Origin: Desulfolinea sp050305405
Lineage (GTDB): Bacteria > Chloroflexota > Anaerolineae > Anaerolineales > Villigracilaceae
NCBI GenBank assembly: GCA_050305405.1
Contig: JBNLFG010000006.1
Span: 1 to 64,000, forward strand
Length of the DNA: 64,000 bases
Direction of reading: 5' to 3'
Positions 16,550-25,118 of the stretch are shown piece by piece. Numbering within the stretch: the first letter of the stretch is position 1; each line of letters opens with the position of its first letter. A program made the position numbers and the translations under genes. The notes beneath the pieces were generated by a model. That model was given only the letters and a program-made list of their open reading frames with translations. It did no database searches and had not been told where the DNA came from.

Positions 16550-18913
16550 TTAGGGCGTGTCAACGGCCATGAATACCTGATCATCTTGGGCGATGAAGAG
16601 GATATGATTGGCATTGGTGGTGACGGCGGTGAGCGCAACGGCTGGCAGGGCGTTATCAACATCGTAGCGTGCCTTGAGCTGGTTTTGCAGTTCATACGAG
16701 CGCGGGCTAAAGCGGAAAACAGATTGGCTCTCAGCAGCTAAAAGCAGAACGGCCGAGTCGGGCGGGTTGCTGAGATGTACCTCGCTAAAGATGGCGTTAT
16801 CAAAGTTGTTGCCGCCGCCGGCAGCCGGGTTGAAATCTACCAATTGAACGGGGTTGATACAGCGCGTGGGGACACTTTCCAGCAAGCTGTAGGAGCAGGT
16901 TGCCAGATGCCCGTCTTTAAAGAGCAGGAAAAGATCGGTGTCGTTGATGGTCATGTCGATGGCGGATTGCAGCTCTTCAGGGGCTTGGGTGGTGAAGAAA
17001 GCAGTTGGGTAATTGATGAAGGTGGAGGCTTGCCCGCCATAGACCCAAACTTCGTGAGAGGGTGCATCCAGCACGTAGAGTACGTCCGATTGCAAGGCGA
17101 CGGCGGTAATATCGCGGAAGCCTACAGACGGGGTTTCGAGCGCCAGAGCTTGTGGAACTTTGTTGTCAGCACAATAGAGTAGCCCGCCATGAGCGTCGAA
17201 GGCAAGTAGGGATGCGCCCATCGCATTTGACTTGGGCAGAATTTGCATTTCTACTAATCTGTCGATTTTCTTCTCGCCGTAATCGCCAGCTTTGCAGATG
17301 AATGTTTCGTCATATTGATAGCCCGCGCCGACCAGGTAGGCGCGCAAGACCTCGCCGCTGTTTTCATCAAGCAGGAAGAGTTCGTTGTCATTTGCCTCGA
17401 TCCTGCTAATGCGAATCCCACGCGGCAAACCGTTGATGGCCGGTCTGAAGCCCAGCCGCAAAATACCCAAAAGCGTGTCAAGACGGTTTTGCGCTTCAGC
17501 GCGTAGAGCTAGTGTTTCGTCGGTCTTTTTGCGATCTTCGGCTTGATCGAGTGCGATCAGTACATCTTCCCAAGCCAGCCGCTCGGCAACAGGGTCAGCC
17601 TGTCCGACAGCGCGGGTGCGGGCCGCCTCGGCTTGAGTATAGTAAGTTTCATACTTCAAATCACGTCCAAAACGGAAATAGACCACACTGGCAAGTGTCA
17701 CAACGATCAACGGAATGATGATGGCAATCAGGCTCATTACCCAGGTCGGCAGGCGCACAGGCGCTTCGCTATCGTCCCCGGGCAGCAGACGTGGCAGCAT
17801 TTTTTCAAAGCCGATTTTTAACTTTTGATTGCTTGCACGGGTCGCTTGCATTCCCTTGGCGAGAGCACGCGCACTCTGGCGGGCGATCACCTCGCTGGTG
17901 GATGGGCCGGTCGGTAATTCTTCTTCCGGTTCGGGAGGCTCTTCTTCGATGGGCGGCGTGGGTGTCTCAGGTGATGCAGCAATCACTTCCGGTGCGCGGC
18001 GTGGGATGGATGCCAGCACGTCACCGACGCGTGTCGGCTTGTTCTCGTTATTTAGGCGTGGCGCTGCGACGGATTCTTCTTTTGCCACATCCGTCTTTGG
18101 GGCATCCAGATCAACGGGCAGCGGTTCCGGCTGATGGCTTTGGACGGGCATCTCAGGCAGCTTGGGTTCTTCCTCCAGCCGCTTTGAGATGATCTCCAAT
18201 GTCGGCTGCGGCGGGCGTTGCGGTTTGAGTACCGTCACATTCCCGCGTCCTGCGCTGACTTCGATCAGCACGGCATTCTCATCCTCGATGCTCTGACGCA
18301 TGAGGGCATTGCGTAAAATCTCGAGTGGTGCCGTGTGGTTGTCGCGTTGCAGAATTTGTTCCCAGACGGGCGGGAACTTCGGGGTCAGTAACAAGCGTCC
18401 CCCGGCGCGTATCGTTAATTGAGATAGATAGACATTCGTGGCTTGCCCCATCCCCAATCCGCGCCCCGAAAGCGCCGCATCGTGGATATGTGTTCTTTCG
18501 TTGTCATCCATCCAGTAAAGATGTGTGCCGCCGGATTCGAGCACATAAAGCTGCTCGTTACGTAAGGCACCGAGAACAAGTTGCCCCATCGCATAGCGTC
18601 CCTGACCGCTCATTTCCATATTGCGTTCGAGCAGGTCGCCATTCAACGTGATTGCCGCAGCCCGCAGCGCGGATGTGACCGAGCCGGGCGTTTGATAAAA
18701 TTCATCGGCTGCCCGAGAAGTCATTTGCAAATAGTTGACGGTCGAGAAGGTTGCATTCCCCGCCAGCGTCAAGTGCACGATCAGACGATCTCTGTCGCGG
18801 CTGCGCGCGGTACGGCGCGGCGGCGTAAGCGCCAGCAACCCCGGAGGGGAGGGCAGTTCGTTGCCGCTTAGGCGGTAAAGAGGGAGCAAAGTTAGATCAA
18901 GAGTTTTAGCCAC
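16550..18913 (-). CDS. Membrane protein: degenerate PP2C-like domain plus beta-propeller
   Basis: 787 residues with GTG start (GTGGCTAAAACTC). Residues 1 to about 230 have the layout of a PP2C/SpoIIE-type phosphatase (SRDRDRLIVHLTLAG, AALSGRGLG, LVLGALRNEQLYVLESGGTHLYW) but the metal-binding Asp motifs expected of an active enzyme are not apparent, so I call it degenerate. A Pro/Glu-rich linker follows, then one membrane helix at about 390-412 (VMSLIAIIIPLIVVTLA), a helical stretch rich in Ala/Glu, and a C-terminal region of repeated beta strands that looks like a six- to seven-bladed propeller outside the membrane. Such an arrangement suggests a signalling receptor. The PP2C reading is inference; the helix and topology are more certain. 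Confidence 0.65.
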   Translation of the reverse strand: MAKTLDLTLLPLYRLSGNELPSPPGLLALTPPRRTARSRDRDRLIVHLTLAGNATFSTVNYLQMTSRAADEFYQTPGSVTSALRAAAITLNGDLLERNMEMSGQGRYAMGQLVLGALRNEQLYVLESGGTHLYWMDDNERTHIHDAALSGRGLGMGQATNVYLSQLTIRAGGRLLLTPKFPPVWEQILQRDNHTAPLEILRNALMRQSIEDENAVLIEVSAGRGNVTVLKPQRPPQPTLEIISKRLEEEPKLPEMPVQSHQPEPLPVDLDAPKTDVAKEESVAAPRLNNENKPTRVGDVLASIPRRAPEVIAASPETPTPPIEEEPPEPEEELPTGPSTSEVIARQSARALAKGMQATRASNQKLKIGFEKMLPRLLPGDDSEAPVRLPTWVMSLIAIIIPLIVVTLASVVYFRFGRDLKYETYYTQAEAARTRAVGQADPVAERLAWEDVLIALDQAEDRKKTDETLALRAEAQNRLDTLLGILRLGFRPAINGLPRGIRISRIEANDNELFLLDENSGEVLRAYLVGAGYQYDETFICKAGDYGEKKIDRLVEMQILPKSNAMGASLLAFDAHGGLLYCADNKVPQALALETPSVGFRDITAVALQSDVLYVLDAPSHEVWVYGGQASTFINYPTAFFTTQAPEELQSAIDMTINDTDLFLLFKDGHLATCSYSLLESVPTRCINPVQLVDFNPAAGGGNNFDNAIFSEVHLSNPPDSAVLLLAAESQSVFRFSPRSYELQNQLKARYDVDNALPAVALTAVTTNANHILFIAQDDQVFMAVDTP

Positions 18914-19109
18914 GTTTCTTCCGTTTCTTCGTCCGTTATTATACTGGTAAAATCCAGCCGATAAATTTTTAACTGTAGAAATGAGAAAAGTAGGTGCATT
19001 GCACCAGAAAGATAAGAATCTGCCCTTTAAAGAGCAAATGCTTGTCGAGAAGCATCTTTTTTCTGAAATTGATGCATCACATCCCCTGAAAGTTTAACAA
19101 GAGAGAAAT

Positions 19110-20126
19110 ATGAATTACACCCTTATCACCACCTTTGACGATTTCAAAAGCCTCGCCCCCCAGTGGAACACCCTGCTTGCAGAGAGTATTACGAATGTCC
19201 CCTTCTTGCGTCACGAATATTTGCGCGCCTGGTGGGCATCCCTCGGCGGCGGCGAATGGGAAGATGCCGAGCTTGCCATCATCACCGCCGAACGCGACGG
19301 TGAACTGCTCGGTATCGCGCCGCTCTTCCAGACCACTTACGAAAATAAGCAAACGTTGCTCTTTTTGGGCAGCATCGAAATCTCCGATTTTCTGGATTTC
19401 ATCGTCCGTGAAGCGGATATGGCGGAATTTCTACATGGCTTACTGGATTTCCTCGCCTCGCACGCGACCCTAACTTGGTCGGCGCTCGATTTGCAGAATC
19501 TCATCGAAAGTTCTCCCTGCCTCCCTGTGCTCCAGGCGGAAACCACAGCGCGGGGCTGGGACTTCACCCAAGAGACCCTTCAGCCCGCACCTTATGTTGC
19601 CCTACCCGGCGACTTCGATGAATATCTGGCGGGCATCAAAAAGAAGCAGCGTCATGAGATTCGGCGTAAGATACGCCGCGCCGAAGCGGATGAGCGCGAA
19701 GTAAGCTGGTTCATCGTCGATGACGAGACCAAGCTCGATAAAAATATCGAAGCCTGTTGTCAGCTCATGTCGCAAGACCCTGAGAAACAAGCCTTCCTGA
19801 CGCAGACGATGAAATCGCAGATGAAAGCTGCCATTCATGCCGCCTTTGAAGCGGGCTGGCTGCAACTCGCCTTCCTCGAAGTGGACGGAGTAAAAGCGGC
19901 GGGCTATCTTAATTTTGATTACGGCAACCGTATCTGGGTCTACAACTCCGGGCTGGATATGAGTTTCCGCGACCTTTCGCCAGGCTGGGTACTGCTCGGC
20001 TATCTGCTTCAATGGGCGAATGAGCACGGACGCAGCGAGTTTGATTTTATGCGTGGCGATGAACCCTATAAATATCGCTTCGGCGGTGTGGACAGGTTTG
20101 TGGTGCGCGCACGGCTGGCACGTTGA
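19110..20126 (+). CDS. GNAT acetyltransferase of the BioF2-like (CelD) family
   Basis: 338 residues, matching the Acetyltransf_6 type of double-GNAT proteins found with polysaccharide genes. Markers: FDDFKSLAPQWNTLL and PFLRHEYLRAWW at the N terminus, GIAPLF, then the second half with KKKQRHEIRRKIRRAE and DFMRGDEPYKYRFG, which is close to the conserved end of the family. The acyl acceptor is unknown; relatives act on cell-envelope sugars or peptidoglycan precursors. No neighbour in the same transcript helps. Confidence 0.82.
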   Translation: MNYTLITTFDDFKSLAPQWNTLLAESITNVPFLRHEYLRAWWASLGGGEWEDAELAIITAERDGELLGIAPLFQTTYENKQTLLFLGSIEISDFLDFIVREADMAEFLHGLLDFLASHATLTWSALDLQNLIESSPCLPVLQAETTARGWDFTQETLQPAPYVALPGDFDEYLAGIKKKQRHEIRRKIRRAEADEREVSWFIVDDETKLDKNIEACCQLMSQDPEKQAFLTQTMKSQMKAAIHAAFEAGWLQLAFLEVDGVKAAGYLNFDYGNRIWVYNSGLDMSFRDLSPGWVLLGYLLQWANEHGRSEFDFMRGDEPYKYRFGGVDRFVVRARLAR

Positions 20127-20251
20127 TGTTCTTCTTTCGGCAGATGTTGATATAACGGGAGCAAGTTGACCGTACGTGCGATTTGTGGCTGTTCCCTATC
20201 CAGATGAGTTTATAATCATTTCAGTTTGATATTCAGCACAAGGAGACTCTG

Positions 20252-20734
20252 ATGGCAATCCAATTGACAAGTGATGTTGTGTGGCGTGCTCTGGAAAAGG
20301 AATTGTTTGCCGTTTTGGGGATGGTGACAGCGAAGGGGGAAGCGCGAACGGTGGGGATCGTATATGTGACACATGATAAGAAAATCTATATCGCCAGCGG
20401 CAAGACAACCTGGAAGATGCGCCATGTGGCGGCCAATCCGAACGTTTCGCTGACGGTGACAATTCCAAAATCTATTCCACTGATGCCCTTTATCAAAATT
20501 CCGGCTGCGACGATCACCTTCTCTGGTAAGGCGCGCGTGCTGGATGCGGTGGATGTCTCTGATGCGGTCAAGAAATCGCTCTTGCGCGGGCTAGACCCCG
20601 AGAGTGAAGAAGTTAGAAATATGGCGATCATGGAGATCGAACCGCTTGGTCATTTTGTAACCTATGGCATTGGTGTCTCAATGATGACAATGCGCCATCC
20701 GGAGCAGGCTCGCGGGCGTGCGCCTGTAGCGTAA
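20252..20734 (+). CDS. Pyridoxamine 5'-phosphate oxidase-like FMN-binding protein
   Basis: 160 residues with the split-barrel fold pattern of the PNPOx-like superfamily: FAVLGMVTAKGEARTVGIVYVTHDKKIYIASGKTTWKMRHVAANPNVSLTV carries the typical strand order and the K-x-R-N/H step before the next strand. Such proteins bind FMN or F420 and reduce small molecules; the substrate cannot be read. Start is supported by AAGGAG 6 bases upstream; a TATAAT box at 20211-20216 gives a short leader. It lies 75 bases upstream of the TolB-like gene, with an inverted repeat in between. Confidence 0.78.
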   Translation: MAIQLTSDVVWRALEKELFAVLGMVTAKGEARTVGIVYVTHDKKIYIASGKTTWKMRHVAANPNVSLTVTIPKSIPLMPFIKIPAATITFSGKARVLDAVDVSDAVKKSLLRGLDPESEEVRNMAIMEIEPLGHFVTYGIGVSMMTMRHPEQARGRAPVA

Positions 20735-20738
20735 AAAA

Positions 20739-20801
20739 GTCCACAGATTGTAGAGGTTGTGCAGATTTGTTTTTTCTGTGAGATCTGCACAATCTGTGGA
20801 T
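20739..20801. repeat. Intergenic inverted repeat, CCACAGATT type
   Basis: TCCACAGATTG near 20740 and CAATCTGTGGA near 20790 are the outer arms, and TGCAGAT/ATCTGCA the inner arms, of an imperfect palindrome that fills the gap between two genes. It is similar in style to the elements at 56338 and 58233. Confidence 0.6.
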
Positions 20802-20809
20802 GATTTCTG

Positions 20810-21871
20810 ATGCCCAAACTCAACCGCAATAAAAATATCTTCTCCAAAAAACGCAAGAAAAAGCGTTTTCCCTTTTGGGTCTTGTTTTTGAGTTTGCTTG
20901 CCCTGCCTTTTTTTCTCATCAATCCCGATACGCCGACCGAAATGCCTGTCCCCGCTGGCATGACCGTTGTCGCCTCCCCCTTGCCGACTTACACGCCCCT
21001 TCCATTGCCAACCTTTACCCCGCTGCCCTATCCCACTGGTGTGCATGGCGGGCGCATCATCTTTACCTGCACGCGCGGCGACTTCAACCAGATCTGCATG
21101 GTCAACCGCGATGGCACAGGGTTATTACAGGTTACGCACGACAATATCAATCATTACTATCCTGCCTTCTCGCCACAGGGCGAAGCCATTATTTACGCAT
21201 CCAATCAGAGCCTCGGCACCTTCGATCTCTATTTGCTTGTCTTGAGTACTTCACAGGTCGTCGAGTTGACGCACGAGATCGGCAATGTTTTCTCGCCCGA
21301 TTTTTCGCCTAATGGACAACGTATCCTCTTCATCAACCGACGCGCAGATGAGCCGACTGGTTTATGGGTCATGGATCATAACGGCGAGAATCCGCAACTG
21401 CTCTATGGCGGGCCGAATTATGCGGGACCGAACACCCTTGTCAGCGCTGCCTGGGGGCCGGATAATAGAACGATTGCGCTTGCCATGAGTGAAGGCCAGC
21501 TCTTTGAGTATGAGATATTCCTCTTTGATACGGAAACTCAGGAGCCGCCTCGCCGCGTGACCTATGGCTTGCTCGGCATTACCGGAAGTGTGGACTGGTC
21601 GCCGGATGGACGCTACCTACTCGTCTCCGCCGGGCCGCCTCTCGATAAAGACATCTTTCGCTACGAGATCGAGACTGGCATCATGACCCGTTTTACTTAT
21701 GGGGGCAACAATAACTCGGCAGTTTACTCGCCCGATGGGGAGTTCATCGTCTTCAACTCGCTACGCAATAACGATCAGGCCGATCTCTACATTATGCGCG
21801 CCGACGGAAGTGACCTCAAGCAGATCAGCGAAGACCCCGAACCTGATTGGCAACCCCAATGGGAGCCGTAG
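20810..21871 (+). CDS. Membrane-anchored TolB-like beta-propeller protein
   Basis: 353 residues. A basic N terminus (KKRKKKRF) is followed by one hydrophobic segment (about 22-38, FWVLFLSLLALPFFL), without a lipobox, so the protein is anchored by an uncleaved helix with the rest outside. A short Pro/Thr-rich spacer leads to WD40-like/TolB repeats: blade motifs YPAFSPQGEAIIYASN, FSPDFSPNGQRILFINR, SVDWSPDGRYLLVSAG, SAVYSPDGEFIVFNSLR and the closing QPQWEP recur at intervals of about 45-50 residues. The role is probably protein or ligand binding at the surface. Confidence 0.85.
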   Translation: MPKLNRNKNIFSKKRKKKRFPFWVLFLSLLALPFFLINPDTPTEMPVPAGMTVVASPLPTYTPLPLPTFTPLPYPTGVHGGRIIFTCTRGDFNQICMVNRDGTGLLQVTHDNINHYYPAFSPQGEAIIYASNQSLGTFDLYLLVLSTSQVVELTHEIGNVFSPDFSPNGQRILFINRRADEPTGLWVMDHNGENPQLLYGGPNYAGPNTLVSAAWGPDNRTIALAMSEGQLFEYEIFLFDTETQEPPRRVTYGLLGITGSVDWSPDGRYLLVSAGPPLDKDIFRYEIETGIMTRFTYGGNNNSAVYSPDGEFIVFNSLRNNDQADLYIMRADGSDLKQISEDPEPDWQPQWEP

Positions 21872-21941
21872 GAGGATTTGTTCTATCTTTTTAGAACATG
21901 GGGGACTTTAAATTTTTTTTGTTTTATCAGTTGTGCAGGGT

Positions 21942-21970
21942 AAAAAGGTACTCCGGTACCTTTTTTTGTT
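21942..21970 (+). terminator. Terminator after the TolB-like gene
   Basis: AAAAAGGTAC pairs with GTACCTTTTT around TCCG, followed by TTGTTTTC. It lies about 70 bases after the stop. Confidence 0.75.
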
Positions 21971-21987
21971 TTCTTTATGTTTGCCTC

Positions 21988-22016
21988 TTGACTTAATAGA
22001 ACAATTGTTCTAATAT
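21988..22016 (+). promoter_or_regulatory. Promoter with GAAC-N4-GTTC palindrome in the spacer
   Basis: TTGACT (21988-21993) and TAATAT (22011-22016) are exactly 17 bases apart. The spacer holds the perfect 16-base palindrome TAGAACAATTGTTCTA (21997-22012), which overlaps the -10 box. Its core GAAC-N4-GTTC is the LexA box pattern of Gram-positive bacteria. A repressor bound here would block transcription of the membrane protein gene downstream. Confidence 0.7.
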
Positions 22017-22082
22017 CTATTTACCCCAGTTTTTACCCTTTTCCACATGGCGTTTTCACCCATGAAAAATAAGGAGGCAGCC

Positions 22083-22823
22083 ATGAACAAATCTTCAATA
22101 CGACCATTCAAAGCACTCTCAACCAGTAATATCCAACGCGGACAGCTTTTCGGCTATATTCTGCTTGGAGCATTGCTTTCTTTTGAGATTTTCAACTTCG
22201 GTACGACCGACTTCGCCCTACGAGATTTACTGGGCGAATTGCGTTTTCTAGGCATGCGTTGGGCGACCGTTCTTTCCATCGCCTTCTGCGGCATCGACTT
22301 TGCCGGGATCGCGCGTCTTTTCACCCCTGAGCAGGGCAACGACGAACCTGCCGAGGTGTGGTATCTCTTCGGGGCGTGGCTGCTGGCCGCTGCCATGAAT
22401 GCGATGCTGACCTGGTGGGGTGTATCGGTGGCGATGTTGCAGCACCCTGCTGTTGGCAGTGCTGTGCTCTCGCAAGCCACTCTTATGAAGGCAGTCCCGA
22501 TCTTTGTCGCCTTTATGGTCTGGTTGACCCGTGTACTCATCATTGGTGCATTTTCTATCGCTGGGGAGCGCATTTTCAGCATGGCAGATAAACCCAAGGT
22601 CAAAACCAGTTACCAGAAACCGCAACAGAAGCAGTCCCGCCGCCCCTTCAACCAGCCGCGCACTGCATCCCAGTCATCGTTCCGCGCCGCGCCGAAGACT
22701 CAGAGCTCATACTCTCCTGTTCAACGCTCTGAACCACGCCCTGAGCCAACGTATGAACCGACTTATCATCCGGTTGGCATGGCGGCACGCTCAAATAACG
22801 ATAATCAGCCCCCGTGGAGGTAA
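22083..22823 (+). CDS. Uncharacterised four-helix membrane protein with Gln/Pro/Arg tail
   Basis: 246 residues. Four hydrophobic segments are clear (about 22-42, 58-78, 95-118 and 138-160), followed by a basic, Gln/Pro/Ser-rich, probably disordered cytoplasmic tail of about 75 residues. I do not recognise the family. ATG 22083 is chosen because AAGGAGG lies 6 bases upstream; an in-frame ATG at 22047 has no such site. A strong promoter with a LexA-box-like palindrome lies 70 bases upstream, so expression may be switched. Nothing in the protein shows an enzyme function. Confidence 0.75.
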   Translation: MNKSSIRPFKALSTSNIQRGQLFGYILLGALLSFEIFNFGTTDFALRDLLGELRFLGMRWATVLSIAFCGIDFAGIARLFTPEQGNDEPAEVWYLFGAWLLAAAMNAMLTWWGVSVAMLQHPAVGSAVLSQATLMKAVPIFVAFMVWLTRVLIIGAFSIAGERIFSMADKPKVKTSYQKPQQKQSRRPFNQPRTASQSSFRAAPKTQSSYSPVQRSEPRPEPTYEPTYHPVGMAARSNNDNQPPWR

Positions 22824-22876
22824 GCCTATACGACCCTGAGAGTCTCTTCCCGTCCAACAAGTTTCATCCATCATAA

Positions 22877-22920
22877 AAAGCAGGTGCAAAGGCAACGTTG
22901 TACCTGCTTTTTATTTGTTT
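22877..22920 (+). terminator. Terminator after the four-helix membrane protein gene
   Basis: AAAAGCAGGT and ACCTGCTTTT form the stem, with TTTATTTGTTT following on the plus strand. It lies about 55 bases after the stop. Confidence 0.75.
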
Positions 22921-22938
22921 CTATGCATAATTAAAAAA

Positions 22939-22982
22939 CTCCCCTCCAACTCATTTTGCTTGTAGAATGAGTTGGAGGGGAG
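22939..22982 (-). terminator. Terminator of the GNAT gene
   Basis: A perfect 17-bp stem: CTCCCCTCCAACTCATT (22939-22955) with its complement at 22966-22982. On the minus strand AGTTTTTTAAT follows. It lies about 20 bases after the GNAT stop. Confidence 0.88.
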
Positions 22983-23004
22983 CCTGATTTCACAAAATAC
23001 TTGC

Positions 23005-23865
23005 TTAGCCGATGGTGCTGTTTCCATCAGTCAGGACGTAGTAGCAGTCGCCATGATCGCAGATGAAGTCAGTGACGATGTAGCCTGCTGCGAAGGTATC
23101 TTCGAAGATTTCACGGGTAAAGAAGCGCCAGCCGTGCGCGAGGGGCAGGTCGGTGTGGCGAATGGTTTGGAAGTTGCTGGGGATGGGGAGGAGAAGGAGT
23201 TTTCCTTCGGGCGGGAAATAAATTGTGGGAGGCCTCAGCAAGCCGGAGGGCGCGTGCGTTTCGGGGATGTAGAGTTGTTGGGCATCGGCTTTTCGATAGT
23301 CATCCAGGCTGATGCGGATGTAGTTCTCTTCATCCAAATGTTGCTCTACACGGCGGGTATTGATCCACCAATCCACAACGAAACGGTCGGAGGCGATGCC
23401 TGCATTGAGGGCGTCGCGCATCTTGCCGTATTCTTCGCGGTTGTAGGTGTTGCAGACCGCACCGAGACGTCCAATGTTGAGATAGGCGTTTGGGCTGAGC
23501 AGGGGGTCGTAAGTCCATGTAATCAAGTCGATGCCCTGTTGGCGCACCATCTGCCATTGCGCTTTTTTGAGCGCGAAGCCGATGCCCTTGCCGCGATGGT
23601 TAGGATGCACGCCCAATTGATGCGAGCAGTGTTTGAGCAGGCGTCCTTGCGGGGTGTCGTGAAAGCCGGGGAAGCCGAAGGCCAGCCCGATCATTTCATC
23701 GCTTTCAAAGGCGCCGAAGGCCAGCCCGCCGTTATGTACAAAGGTGATGAGGATGTGCGCAGGGACTACATCGGTGGCGCCGCCGTGCCAGATTTCTTCG
23801 GTAAGTTCTTCGATGCGAAGCATCTCTTCGTATTCTTCGAGCAGGCGAATAGTGTAAGAGGCCAT
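23005..23865 (-). CDS. GNAT superfamily acetyltransferase
   Basis: 286 residues, larger than a plain GNAT. Residues 1-145 hold the acetyl-CoA-binding fold, with SHQLGVHPNHRGKGIGFALKKAQ as the pyrophosphate-binding motif, then DLITWTYDPLLSPNAYLNIGRLGAVCN, characteristic of the COG3375-type predicted acetyltransferases. The C-terminal part (WRFFTREIFEDTFAAGYIVTDF) is typical of that subfamily as well. The acceptor is unknown. ATG 23865 is preceded by AAGGA; the longer in-frame start at 23922 has no such site. It ends in front of a strong terminator. Confidence 0.83.
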   Translation of the reverse strand: MASYTIRLLEEYEEMLRIEELTEEIWHGGATDVVPAHILITFVHNGGLAFGAFESDEMIGLAFGFPGFHDTPQGRLLKHCSHQLGVHPNHRGKGIGFALKKAQWQMVRQQGIDLITWTYDPLLSPNAYLNIGRLGAVCNTYNREEYGKMRDALNAGIASDRFVVDWWINTRRVEQHLDEENYIRISLDDYRKADAQQLYIPETHAPSGLLRPPTIYFPPEGKLLLLPIPSNFQTIRHTDLPLAHGWRFFTREIFEDTFAAGYIVTDFICDHGDCYYVLTDGNSTIG

Positions 23866-23948
23866 GGAATTTCCTTGTAAAAAAACAGTCTTTGAGCGAA
23901 GTGCAGTTGAAAAGCAATACAAGTCTTCTGCTCAGGAGCTGAGATTTT

Positions 23949-24869
23949 TTATTTCTTCCGCCGCTCGCGCAGATTTTTCAACCAGTCTTTACTGCGCAAA
24001 TAGTCGAGCCGATAGGTGAAGCGCGCGGGCATCAGCCCGAAGATGCGCGGCAGCGAGTCGGTATCGCAGGTGCGGTCGGTGGCGATATAGTCGAGAAAAA
24101 AGCCAGTGATGCCATAATTTGGCAGCGCGGCTTGCAGCAGCACGTTTGACATTCGCAAATAGGGTGTGGGGGCCGAGAAAATGAGCTTCCTTTTGCCCCT
24201 CACCGAAAGAATGATCTCCATGATTTGGCGCAGCGTGAAATACTCGCTACCGCCGATCTCATGGGTTTTATTCTCAAAGTCGGGGTTGTTGAGCGCCCAA
24301 ACCAGGCAGGTCACCAGGTCTTCGACAAAAAGCGGTTGCAAACGCACCTCGCCTTTATTTGGCAAAATCAACACGCCGGGGGAGATGCGCGTTAGGTACG
24401 CGAGCGAATTGGTGAAGTTATCGCCGGGGCCAAAAATGATGGATGAGCGTAGGATGGTGTATTTAACCGAGCCGTTGCGGATATGTTCTTCTGCAATACC
24501 CTTCGCCTTCAGCACCGGAAACGCGGATGCTCGATCGGCACCGAGGTGGCTCAAATAGATGATTTGCTGGACGCCTGCTTCCGCCGCCGCCTGGACAAGG
24601 GTGCGCGTCCCCTCGATGTCTGTCTCGAAGAGTTGGTTGCTGCTCTCGCCTCCCGCCAGATGGTAGACGTGATCCACACCGCGCAGCGCAGCACGTAAAC
24701 CACGCTGGTCAGTGAGCGTGACCACCGCTACCTCGACCGGCACACCTTTTGGCAGGCGTGGGTTTTCCGGCGAAGGACGGATCAGAATGCGGACATCGTG
24801 ACCGGCTTCTACGAGTTGGCGCGCCAACGCTCGCCCGACAAAACCGGTGCCGCCTGTGAGTAGGATCAT
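23949..24869 (-). CDS. Atypical SDR, NAD(P)-binding epimerase-like protein
   Basis: 306 residues. The Rossmann nucleotide motif TGGTGFVGRALARQL stands directly at the N terminus, followed by VYHLAGGES, IEGTRTLVQAAAEAGV and YLSHLGADRAS. The Tyr-x3-Lys catalytic pair of classical SDRs is not clear, and FVEDLVTCLVWAL plus THEIGGSEYFTLRQIMEII fit NmrA/NDUFA9-like atypical SDRs. These often act on quinones or lipids or only bind NAD(P). ATG 24869 is chosen because the fold starts there; a TATAAT box ends 7 bases upstream, so the mRNA is probably leaderless. The longer in-frame start at 24959 would add residues unlike the family. Confidence 0.82.
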   Translation of the reverse strand: MILLTGGTGFVGRALARQLVEAGHDVRILIRPSPENPRLPKGVPVEVAVVTLTDQRGLRAALRGVDHVYHLAGGESSNQLFETDIEGTRTLVQAAAEAGVQQIIYLSHLGADRASAFPVLKAKGIAEEHIRNGSVKYTILRSSIIFGPGDNFTNSLAYLTRISPGVLILPNKGEVRLQPLFVEDLVTCLVWALNNPDFENKTHEIGGSEYFTLRQIMEIILSVRGKRKLIFSAPTPYLRMSNVLLQAALPNYGITGFFLDYIATDRTCDTDSLPRIFGLMPARFTYRLDYLRSKDWLKNLRERRKK

Positions 24870-24876
24870 GTCCGCG

Positions 24877-24882
24877 ATTATA
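24877..24882 (-). promoter_or_regulatory. TATAAT -10 box, leaderless SDR gene
   Basis: On the minus strand TATAAT is followed by CGCGGAC and ATG, so transcription should begin at or next to the start codon. No clear -35 box is seen. Confidence 0.55.
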
Positions 24883-25087
24883 GCCGATTGCGCCACGAGA
24901 TGGGACAGTGACCTATAATTTTGAAAAGGAGAAAATATCTCCCCAATCTTCAACATCATATATCAGACAAGCAATTGCACAAGTAATTTCAAGTCAATGA
25001 ACCTTGAAATTCGCCACAGCGGTATTTGATTTCCAGAATATAATGAGTCTGGCACAACGAGACGTAAACCGTTGGGCAGCATAATGT

Positions 25088-25101
25088 CAAATAATTATTT
25101 G
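25088..25101 (+). promoter_or_regulatory. Perfect palindrome before an unknown gene
   Basis: CAAATAATTATTTG is a perfect 14-base palindrome 17 bases before the start codon at 25119, just upstream of the GGGAGG ribosome binding site. A TATAAT box lies at 25039-25044, so the palindrome would be in the leader. It may be an operator. Confidence 0.4.
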
Positions 25102-25118
25102 TAAGGGAGGCTCTTAGT

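Noticed and set aside
22972..23880. Plus-strand frame of 302 residues
   Set aside because: Mirrors the GNAT gene on the minus strand and begins inside its terminator hairpin.
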